A stretch of 18,008 bases of DNA from Zygnema cylindricum (taxonomy: Eukaryota; Streptophyta; Zygnematophyceae; Zygnematales; Zygnemataceae). Each line of letters begins with the position of its first letter. The first letter of the stretch is position 1. Where the stretch lies: NCBI GenBank assembly GCA_037447655.1, contig JBBHKE010000603.1, positions 1 to 18,008 on the forward strand, in the 5' to 3' direction. Both the position numbers and the translations under genes were made by a program. Of this stretch, positions 7,867 through 14,844 are shown in pieces. The notes under the pieces were generated by a model. That model saw only the letters and a list, made by a program, of their open reading frames with translations. It made no database searches and was not told the DNA's origin.

Positions 7867-9097
7867 TTAGTCATCAAGGTCCATGTCATCGGTAGTATCT
7901 TTGGTACTGCTTAGATAAAGCGTTTGCTCAACGTCATCAACTTTAATATCCAAATCCCTCACTTTGACGTCCAAGATGTATACACCGTCATTGCGATGTT
8001 CCCCCGTCCATGTCTTTGTAACACAGTCACATAAAATATAGATTGTGGTGGATCTAAGACCACCCATTATTCTTTCCACTTCTTTATTTCGTTGAACGCG
8101 TTATTCTCGTTGTTCTAGAGCCCTAGAGAATCGAGCGGCTCTTTGTCAAACATCACTTTCATTCTTCGCTTGCTCGTTCGGAAACTCAAACTCCCTATCG
8201 ATGTCTGTTTCATTCCGTGCAATGGAGATATTGTGCAAGATACAAGGAGACAAAATGAATGTCAACAACGATTCTTTTTGAAGATGCAATATCTTCAGAA
8301 GGAATCTCCATTGACATTTTAACTTCTCGAATGCTCTCTCCACTACCATCCTAAGTGATGCATGCTGAAAATTAAACTTCGTTTGCAATGGAGTTAGTTT
8401 TGTAAAAGGGTAAAGCACTTTTAGATTGGGGTGTAATGCGTAGTCGGCATCCCTTATAAGGTATGGATAAAGGCTAGTACTTCCCTTTTCAAAAACACTA
8501 CCGCTTGCAAGCATATTTTCCTCAAAATTTCCCCCCAATTTTGATCTTCTAAATATTCTAAAATCATGAATTGACCTCGGTGATCTCAAACTTATATATA
8601 TAAATCTCATTCGGTGGTCTACGACCGCCTACATTATCGTTGAATAATTTTTTTTTGCATCAAAATTGTCTATCGGTAAGATATCGTTCCCGAAGTGTAC
8701 TCACAATGTGTGTGCACCAACAAAGTTTGGTAACCCTTTTTTTTTCCTCAAAAAAATCCTTTGTGTAGTGCAATTCTTCCTCCGTTGGCTATCAAATCCA
8801 TTTTCATAGCTTTTCAACAATCGCCTACATGACATTTTGGAAAACTTCACATAATTGAGATTTCTACACCAAACTCCTCTGAAGTACGTATTAATCCTCC
8901 CTGGTGCCCCTAATCTGATCAATGCAATTAGAATTTGTTTTTCCACACTCAACTGTCTAATATATGTGTCTAATAGATGTGTTATAATGGCCTGGTGGAG
9001 GGGAGGTATTTAACTCATATTGTAGTTTAGTAACCAAAAAATTCAAAGCATCCTTATTAAGGCGGAAAAGTTTATGGAATCGTTTATTGCTATAACG
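7867..9097 (-). pseudogene. PIF/Harbinger DDE transposase, broken
   Basis: Read on the minus strand. An N-terminal helix block (RYSNKRFHKLFRLNKDALNF) is in one frame from 9097 to a stop at 8957-8959. A frameshift within 8957-9009 leads to a second frame with QLSVEKQILIALIRLGAPG, the helix-turn-helix region typical of DDE_4 transposases. From 8952 to 7867 the remaining 362 codons share one frame, interrupted only by stops at 8701-8703, 8629-8631, 8146-8148 and 8101-8103. Recognisable blocks are GLPNFVGA, AVVDHRMRFIYISL, SIHDFRIFRRSKL, IRDADYALHP, and VVERAFEKLKCQWRFLL with the catalytic Glu block, then LHNISI. The GxxDgTH block that normally holds the first Asp reads GAHTL-stop, so that Asp is lost. 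The reconstructed span of ~410 codons fits the family. Function when intact: cut-and-paste transposition. Confidence 0.88.
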
Positions 9098-9384
9098 TTA
9101 CAACTTCTCATCTGCTTAAATGTGTCGACCTTAATTCAACATAATACAAACCATTTGAATGAAGTCGAACACTTGTTTGTCAATGGAGTGTCCTAGCTTT
9201 AATATCGGCCACCAATTTCGTTATAGCCGTTTGAGTTTTTTGTCAATTTGTCGGTCGTCAAATATGGACGCCAAGAACGTTTTCATGACAATTTGGATGG
9301 TCGTTATCAAGACAAGTGCCAAGTTTTGAATTATCATCACCAAATATTGCTGCTTGTGTTTTTGATCCGCCCTTAAAAATTGTA
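9098..9384. other. Upstream flank of the transposase remnant
   Basis: This stretch should contain the transposase promoter and possibly the element's right terminus. I found no inverted partner of it on the left side of the Myb-like gene. A GGGCGGATC-type sequence on the minus strand near 9367-9374 looked like a possible Harbinger end but has no left counterpart. Confidence 0.35.
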
Positions 9385-9875
9385 ATGAGCCGAAAAAAAA
9401 CCATTTAGTAGTGTCAAAACTGTGTACAGACTTGAGAAAGGAATACAGTTCAGATTGTTAGTTTACAAATAATATTATTGAGCTGAAAACAACCATGAAG
9501 TAGTGTCAAAACTGTGAACTAAACTGAAAAAAAAAATATAGTTAAGTTGTAGAAAAGTTTTAAATTCAAAACTACATCACTACGTATATTAATACTAGTG
9601 AAACTATGAAATAGTGTGAAAACTATGTACTAGATTGAAAACAGGAAAATAGTTGAAGTCCTAAAATGTCAAAAAGTTAAAATGAGCTGGAAACTACAAA
9701 CATAAGAAACTGCATACTAAACTGAAATTAGAAAATAGTTCAGATTGTAAGCTATAGAAATTTTTTAATGAACGGAAAACTACATTAAAATAGTGCGTTA
9801 AACTGAAATAAAAAAATAATTCAGATTGTAAACTGTTCTACAGTTAAAATGGGTTGAGAACTACATAGTAAATTT
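9385..9875. repeat. Degenerate ~80-115 bp tandem repeat, about six units
   Basis: The theme ATGAGCTGAAAACTACAT, AAGTAGTGTCAAAACTGTG, TACTAAACTGAAA, AAATAGTTCAGATTGTAA recurs with unit starts near 9386, 9479, 9596, 9683, 9769 and 9850. Units have diverged by substitutions and indels; the last is partial. It is an old minisatellite with no coding content. Confidence 0.75.
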
Positions 9876-10636
9876 GTATTTTATTGTTTATTTCATGCAG
9901 TAAATTAGTTTTTTGCTGTTTATTCCATTTTGTACTTTTGGTTTTTGTGGCATAATGTATGTTTAAACTCCCTTTGCATTATTTTGTTTTTATTACCTAA
10001 CAACATTTGCCAATGTCACATGCAAGTTTGAATATTCATAGCTGTATAGAAGCCCGTAAATTAATGTTTGTCCTCCTTCCCTATTTCATTACACTATGTT
10101 GATATGCTTTGTATCCGGGTTTGCAAGAATGGGGAAAAATAATGGTAGAAAGTACAAAGATTCGACATGGGAGAGAAGAGAAAGGGCCTTTTGTTTAGTG
10201 CCCAGTACAGCAGTATGCTGAAAGCATCCACGTCAAAATTGTGGCGTAGGGACATTACGAGTCACAATAATTGTACAGCGTGCGGAGAAACGCCTCAAAT
10301 CATAGATGTCGTATTCGTACAGATTTGGACTTTTCCCCAAAAACTACTTAGGGTATGGCCCCATATGGCTAAGTTCGAGTTTTTTTCTGTCGTTTTCTTT
10401 TCAAACTTAGCGCCGTACTGCCTAAGTTGGGCCCGTACAAAGAAATCGCAAATTTGTAGAGTAGAATTTGCGTCATTCTCGAACTAAGGATGTACAAAAA
10501 TTTGTCGTTTTGCGTTTTTTCGACCCACTATCACGTCAACATCAAACTTATGATAAAACACATCAACTTTGTGTTTTAAACTAAGTAAATACATTTACAC
10601 CAATAGTAAAACAAATTTTCACGTGTGAAATTTTTT
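9876..10636. other. Interval without a supported gene
   Basis: AT-rich with T-runs. A plus-strand ORF of 106 codons at 10167-10487 begins MGEKRKGLLFSAQ and contains NCTACGETPQ. I recognise no domain, and nothing else supports it as a gene. Confidence 0.35.
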
Positions 10637-11107
10637 CAAAATTTGTTGACGAAAAAAAAAATACAAGGTTGTTGGGTTTTGTCTGAAAGTACCCTTTATG
10701 GTTTCTTTTTGCAGGGGTCTCAAGCCTGCAGTGCCCTTCGACAAAAAGGTGAAAAATTTGCCAAGGCGCCACTGTTGCTCGCCCAGGCGCCACTGCTACT
10801 CGCCCAGGCGCCACAACTGCTCGTCAGGCGCCACTGCTGCTCGCCCTCACTACAGTGTCGGGTTGTGCCCCATCACACCTTCAAATTAAATTTTTTCGCA
10901 TTCTGCCACAAGTTAGTTTTAAGGGCAGCGGAGGAAGGGGGAGGGAGCAAGAGAAGATATTCAGAGCGGCGTTTTTCAATCACCGCGGAAGGTATAAAAA
11001 CACTACTTCGTGCCATTTAAAAATTAGTACAACATCAAAAAACCATTTTCCACATTAAAAAACAGTCTTCGCTAGAAAAACACAACACTTTACCCTAATC
11101 AACGTTT
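10637..11107. repeat. Tandem module, copy A (471 bp)
   Basis: The unit begins CAAAATTTGTTGACGAAAA and ends CCCTAATCAACGTTT; copy B starts directly after it at 11108. The order within the unit is: GGTTGTTGGGTTTTGTCTG, a GCAGGGGTCTC/AGCCTGC imperfect stem, the GCCCTTCGACA block, 21-bp GGCGCC repeats, CAAATTAAATTTT, a GGAGGAAG-rich stretch, and GGTATAAAAACACTAC (TATA-like, 10991). The 131-codon plus-strand ORF across it (10625-11020) is not conserved in copy B, so the module is probably non-coding. Confidence 0.9.
10765..10850. repeat. 21-bp GGCGCC minisatellite in copy A
   Basis: Units GGCGCCACTGYTRCTCGCCCA start at 10765, 10786, 10807 (20 bp, diverged) and 10827 (last, running into CCTCAC). 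The 21-bp length would encode a 7-residue repeat (QAPLLLA on the plus strand), but frame is not kept through the module. Confidence 0.9.
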
Positions 11108-11145
11108 CAAAATTTGTTGACGAAAAGAAAAAGTACAGGGTTGTT

Positions 11146-11340
11146 GGGTTTTGTCTGGTAGTACCGTTTACGGTTTGTTTTTGCAGGGGTTTTGAGCCTG
11201 CATTGCCCTTCGACAGAAAAGGTGAAGAATGTGCCAACGCGCTAGGGTTTTGTTTGGTAGTACCCTTTACGGTTTGTTTTTGCAGGGGTCTCGAGCCTGC
11301 ATTGCCCTTCGACAGAAAAGGTGAAAAATGTGCCAACGCG
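11146..11340. repeat. 99-bp internal duplication in copy B
   Basis: The segment from GGGTTTTGTCTGGTAGTACC through GTGCCAACGCG is present twice with an exact offset of 99 bp (GGG at 11146 and 11245; GTGCCAACGC at 11231 and 11330). Copy A has it once. Confidence 0.9.
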
Positions 11341-11440
11341 CCAATGCTGCTTGCCCAGGGGCCAATGCTGCTCGCCCAGGCGCCACTGCAGCTCGCCCAT
11401 GCGCCACTGCAGCTCGCCTAGGCGCCACTGCTGCAGGCCC
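11339..11440. repeat. 21-bp GGCGCC minisatellite in copy B
   Basis: About five units, with variants GGGGCC, TGCGCC and CTGCAGCTCGCC. The array has one more unit than in copy A and different internal variants, so it changed after the module duplicated. Confidence 0.88.
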
Positions 11441-11700
11441 TCACAGTAATGTCGCGTTGTGCGCCACCACACTTTCAAATTAAATTTTCGCATTCTGCCA
11501 CAAGTTGGTTTTTAGGGCATTGGAGGAAGCGGGTGGGAGCGAGAGAAGATATTCAGAGAGATGTTTTTCAATCACCGTGGAAGGTATAAAAACACTACTC
11601 CGTGCCATTTAAAAATTAGTACAACATGAAAAAACCATTTTCCACATTAAAAAACAGTCTTCGTTGGAAAAACACAACACTTCACCCTAATCAACGTTTT

Positions 11701-11917
11701 CTCATAATATGACCTTAAAATTGTTTATATATTTTTAATTAAAAATTAAACATTATTCTTCTTTCTTCCTTAAAGAAAAAAAAAAAAACTTTGTTGCTTT
11801 CTTTTTTTTAGCTAAGGAAAATGTTGAGGTCGACAAGCTTTTAGGGTTTGTCTGAAAGAGTTAGTGTTAAGGGACATTTAGCGTCAAATTATTTTTGTCT
11901 TGTCCGTACTTTTTCTT
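11701..11917. other. AT-rich junction between satellite module and LTR-like region
   Basis: Contains a T/A-rich stretch with a run of 13 A near 11777-11789. TGTTGAGGTCGACAAGC at 11822 starts with TG and could be the true 5' end of a longer LTR, but no second copy of it exists in the window to test this. Confidence 0.35.
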
Positions 11918-12064
11918 ACGTCGGTCAAGTCTTGTTGACCGTCTTATCCGGACGTCTCACTTTTGGTCCTATCCGTACTTCCATACGTCGGTCCAGTCAT
12001 TTGTACTTTTTCGTTACATACGTCGGTCTAGACTTTTTACGTAGAAGTCCTTTGACCGTCGGTC
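11918..12064. repeat. Degenerate ACGTCGGTCCAGTC direct repeats
   Basis: The core A(C)CGTCGGTC, mostly followed by (C/T)AGTC or a close variant, occurs at 11918, 11985, 12020 and 12056, with CCGTACTT-like lead sequence before the first three. This lies just upstream of the LTR-like core with its TATA box, where a retrotransposon U3 would carry enhancer-like repeats. Confidence 0.65.
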
Positions 12065-12310
12065 CAGTCTTTTGGGCGATGGTCCAATCTTTTGTCTTAC
12101 ATACATTTGTTAGAATCTAGACTAGGATTCCTTTGTTACAGCGCACCATAGAGCGCTTAGACTCCACAGTAATTAACATTGTATATTTTGTATATAAGTG
12201 ACTCTTCTCACTTAATGAAATCATCCCAAATACAAATCAATTCCTCTCTCCAATACATTGATCTTTCTCTTGTGTACAATTTCATGGCTTCCACCAATCC
12301 ACCTCGAATA
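12034..12310 (+). mobile_element. Copia LTR/leader/gag-start segment, upstream copy
   Basis: Bases 12034-12284 match 13412-13662 at a constant offset of 1378 with no net indel; I count about 16 mismatches by eye. Similarity continues about 27 bp further, into the ATGGCT start region. The LTR-like core is TGTTAGAATCTAG to TTTCA (12108-12284, 177 bp). After about 12310 the sequence diverges from the downstream copy. Because the match extends past both LTR borders, this is not a simple solo LTR. It is a second copy of an element's 5' end. Confidence 0.75.
12191..12214 (+). promoter_or_regulatory. TATA box and conserved stem in the upstream LTR copy
   Basis: TATATAAG (12191-12198) is a TATA box candidate. 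Overlapping it, TAAGTGA (12195-12201) and TCACTTA (12208-12214) form a perfect 7-bp stem with a 6-nt loop. The downstream copy keeps the stem exactly while the loop differs. Confidence 0.5.
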
Positions 12311-12436
12311 CTCTCTCCCTCTCGCTCGCCCTCCCCCTCTTCCTTTTTGTCCCCCGTATCCGTTTCTGAAGATGAACACAAACCGCCAAAATTTCAAACA
12401 TTTGGATTGGTGGCAATGTTGATTTATGTGAGTTAA
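12284..12436 (+). CDS. Short ORF fused to the LTR leader, function unknown
   Basis: The ATG at 12284 is the same ATG that starts gag in the downstream copy. The ORF reads MASTNPPRILSPSRSPSP, then a Ser/Pro-rich stretch, then PPKFQTFGLVAMLIYVS, and stops at 12434-12436. Only the first ~9 codons are shared with gag. GTGAGT at 12427-12432 looks like a 5' splice site, so the frame may end in an intron. It could be a divergent gag N-terminus, a host sequence captured behind the LTR, or chance. Confidence 0.3.
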   Translation: MASTNPPRILSPSRSPSPSSFLSPVSVSEDEHKPPKFQTFGLVAMLIYVS

Positions 12437-12489
12437 AATAAAGGGAAAAGTTTGAAGTTTGAAATTTTTTCTTTCCAATCATAAAAATT

Positions 12490-12648
12490 TTGTGCAAAGA
12501 TTTTGCAGGAAGTGATTGGTACGGAATTAACGACCGTTTTACTTTAGGAGATCGAGATTCTAGTCTCTTATCTCTCTCTGGTTTGTCGAGTATGGATCTC
12601 CATTTGAAACTTGGGCATGTCCATTTAACATCGGAGGAGCAATTTAAG
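12490..12648 (+). CDS. Exon-like open segment, function unknown
   Basis: An open frame reading GSDWYGINDRFTLGDRDSS, then LSGLSSMDLHLKLGHVHLTS, up to EEQFK. Upstream is TTTTGCAG, an acceptor-like sequence (AG at 12508-12509). Downstream is AAG followed by GTACAT (donor-like, GT at 12649). The composition is more protein-like than the flanks. The phase does not join cleanly to the preceding ORF through the GTGAGT donor: this exon would need one leading base. I recognise no family. Confidence 0.3.
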
Positions 12649-12863
12649 GTACATTATTCCCCTTTTACAAAATACATTATTCCCTCATTATGTCTCATTT
12701 AAATATATTATCCCCGCATTAAAAATATAATTCAAGTACATTATTCCCCGATGAAAAATCTAATATAAGTACATTATTCTCCCAATTAAATCTCATTCAA
12801 GTACATTATTCGTCCATTAAAATCTTATTGAAGTACATTATTCCCCCACTAAGATCTCTTTAA
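12649..12863. repeat. ~33-bp tandem repeat, about seven units
   Basis: The theme GTACATTATTCCCC, (N)ATTAAAATCT, (A)TTCAA recurs from 12649 to about 12863. The first units are shorter or diverged, and the last four (with AGTACATTATT) are most regular. The array begins exactly at the donor-like GT after the exon-like segment. Confidence 0.85.
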
Positions 12864-13411
12864 AAAACATATGGAACGTTTTATTCCTCGAAGAAAGCGA
12901 ATGCCTTTGTAAAGAATGTAATTATTCCCTTATTATAATTTGAAGATGTTCAAGTACAAGCATATTTCAAATGAACCTTGGTACGGATGAATAAAAAAAT
13001 GTAATTGAGTTAGAAAGACATTCAATCATGAAAGTTTTAATGTCGGAAGAAAACTTTGCAAGAAAAAATTGTTTAATTTTTTTGTTGACATATTACATTC
13101 AAATATGTCAACACATTTTGCTGATTTTTGGATAAATAAAAATAAAACGACAGAAGAATTAATGAAATTAAATAGATTGAGTCATTGGAAAACTGTTTTT
13201 ATTTTTTTAGTGAAAAACTACTTTTTTTTGAAAGTCAGAGTTTTTTTGTCTTATTCGATTTTATTTGGATTTTTTCAAACCCTGATACCTTTGCTAATAT
13301 TAGAAACAGTTTTTTCTTTGACACTCGTTTTTAAACCTTTCGGGTAGTCTAATAACAGGTTAAATGCTCTAAGGGTTTTCTACTTTTTTATGATTACTAA
13401 ATGCTTTTTTT
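12864..13411. other. AT-rich interval, weak ORF only
   Basis: A plus-strand ORF at 13069-13347 (92 codons, starting MFNFFVDILH) is Phe/Leu/Lys-rich as expected from T/A-rich DNA and has no recognisable motif. A T-run at about 13405-13416 precedes the downstream LTR copy. No gene is called. Confidence 0.4.
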
Positions 13412-13688
13412 TTTTTACGTAGAAGTCCTTTGACCGTCGGTCCAGTCTTTTGGGCGACTTTCCTGTCTTTTGTCTTACATACATTTGTTAGAATCTAGAC
13501 TATGATTCCTTTGTTACAGCGCACCATAGAGGGCTTAGACTCCATAGTAATTAGCATTGTATATTTTGAATATAAGTGACTATTTTCACTTAATGAAATT
13601 ATCCCAAATACAATTCAATTCCTCTCTCCAATGCATTGATCTTTCTCTTGTGTATAATTTCATGGCTACCGCCATCCACCTCCAATAG
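13412..13688 (+). mobile_element. Copia 5' LTR/leader/gag-start segment, downstream copy
   Basis: The second copy of the 12034-12310 segment. The LTR-like core is 13486-13662 (TGTTAG to TTTCA, 177 bp), with ATATAAG at 13570 and the conserved TAAGTGA/TCACTTA stem at 13573-13592. It leads directly into copia gag. No canonical copia primer-binding site (TGGTATCAGAGC) follows: the sequence after CA is TGGCTACCGCC, and it overlaps the gag ATG. A single-base deletion relative to the upstream copy, just after this ATG, shifts the gag frame. Confidence 0.7.
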
Positions 13689-14844
13689 GTTATGGGCCTA
13701 GCCATGCCACTTCTAATAGTATCCAGAAGTTTGATGGCCAAAACTTCTATGATTGGTCATTTTCAGCCATGCATTTTTTCAAACACGAGAAGATTTGGGA
13801 CCATTTTATAGGAATTTCAAAACCTCCTATCATTTCCTCTACTAATACACCAACAGAAAAAGCTACAAAAGAGTTGGCGATAGCTACATGGAAACAAAAG
13901 GATGAGGATGCGCACGCTTGCCTAGTGATGTCACTTACTACAGAGCGCACTCGTCTTATTTGCGGCGCCTCCTCTTTCGCCGAGGCTTGGAGTCGTTTTC
14001 AAGCAGCTTACATTCAAACCGGATGGGCCGCTCGCCGAATTCAAAAACGAGCGTTTTTTAACTCTGTGAAAAAGCTGTCAGAATCTATGCAGGATTGGAT
14101 TAGCACAGTCGAATTGTCGGCCGGAAAATGCACCATGATCGGCGTGCATCTTTCCGACGAGGACCTCTCTTCAACCCTTTTGGGAGGACTCCCTGAAACC
14201 TTTTCCCCTTTCATTTCCTCTTTGACAATCTAGACCAATCCATTCCCTTTCACTCACTTTGTACCAAACTCTTGCATGAAGAGACAAAACTTCTCTTTTT
14301 TTCTGCTCAAAATCTCTCTCATGCAAATGCCTTTATCGCTAAAAATCAGAAGACTAACTCTGGGGGGGTGCAGCGTTTGTTTTGTGCCTACTGCAAAACA
14401 AAAGGACATTCCGTTGAAGACTGTCGAAAATTGGCAAGGCGGAAGGCAGCTGAGGCTTCCAATCCCCCTAAAACTGGAGGGAATGCTAACGCTGCCCATG
14501 CCAACCCACCAGTTCTTCCCACCCCCCCATTCCCTCCACACCTTGTTTTCTCTCCAAATTTTCCTTATCCTCACCATTATTCCCTTTCTCGATCCCTTCC
14601 ACAATCTTCTAAGGCCGCAGCGCACTATGCTTCTTCAAACTCCGTTAACCTCACCTGGTCGACCGCTTTCTCCCCACATTTCCCCTCTAATTATCCCACT
14701 CCAGTAGTTTCCCCTTTTGCCCTTCCTCCCTCACAAGAATTTGGATATGGCAATGTTGCCCATCATATCCCAAATTCTGTCACTCCAGATACTCAATTTC
14801 CACAAGGGTACGATTTTCTTTCTCAAACCCTGACGATTGGCTAA
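13662..14844 (+). pseudogene. gag: Copia gag (capsid and zinc knuckle), frameshifted
   Basis: The start ATG at 13662 is followed at once by a frameshift; the working frame begins within about 10 bases and reads SNSIQKFDGQNFYDWSFSAM, the UBN2-type copia capsid start (a Lys/Phe-Asp-Gly-x-Asn-Phe-x-x-Trp block). The capsid continues through TTERTRLICGASSFAEAWSR and LLGGLPETFSPFISSL. A one-base shift near 14215-14230 breaks it at a TAG (14231-14233). The next frame carries LCTKLLHEETKLLFF and a CCHC knuckle CAYCKTKGHSVEDC (14383-14424), then a Pro/Ser-rich tail to a stop at 14842-14844. Role when intact: virus-like particle assembly and RNA binding in the cytoplasm. Confidence 0.9.

Larger units (their letters stand above)
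3902..9097. mobile_element. Decayed PIF/Harbinger DNA transposon (core; ends not found)
   Basis: A plus-strand Myb/SANT-like gene (3902-5027) and a minus-strand DDE transposase (9097-7867) face each other. PIF/Harbinger elements characteristically encode exactly these two proteins: a DNA-binding Myb-like partner and a DDE nuclease that need each other for transposition. Both are broken. The 2.8 kb between them is filled by two oppositely oriented low-complexity arrays around a unique ~390-bp spacer. I could not find matching terminal inverted repeats or a 3-bp target-site duplication outside the genes, so the limits given are those of the coding remnants. The alternative is two separate insertions that happen to face each other. 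Confidence 0.6.
11108..11700. repeat. Tandem module, copy B (~592 bp)
   Basis: It repeats copy A in the same order and orientation with scattered substitutions, and ends with the same CCCTAATCAACGTTT. It is longer by about 120 bp, mainly from an internal 99-bp duplication and one extra 21-bp unit. The TATA-like GGTATAAAAACACTAC is kept (TATAAA at 11585), as is the strongly conserved tail after it. Confidence 0.9.

Noticed and set aside
9360-9380. Minus-strand GGGCGGATC as the right Harbinger terminus
   Set aside because: No inverted partner found on the left side and no convincing 3-bp target duplication.
10625-11020. 131-codon ORF with a 7-residue QAPLLLA repeat
   Set aside because: The frame is not conserved in the adjacent duplicate module, and the repeat is explained by the 21-bp minisatellite.
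12380-12436. PPKFQTFGLVAMLIYVS as the start of an amino-acid transporter
   Set aside because: The resemblance covers only a few hydrophobic residues, and nothing downstream continues a transporter.
13069-13347. 92-codon ORF considered as a secreted or effector-like protein (FADFWINKNKTTEELMKL)
   Set aside because: The resemblance to helical effector repeats is weak; there is no signal peptide or motif, and the stretch is T/A-rich.
13661-13680. Canonical copia primer-binding site directly after the LTR core
   Set aside because: TGGCTACCGCC does not match the initiator-Met tRNA complement beyond TGG and overlaps the gag start.
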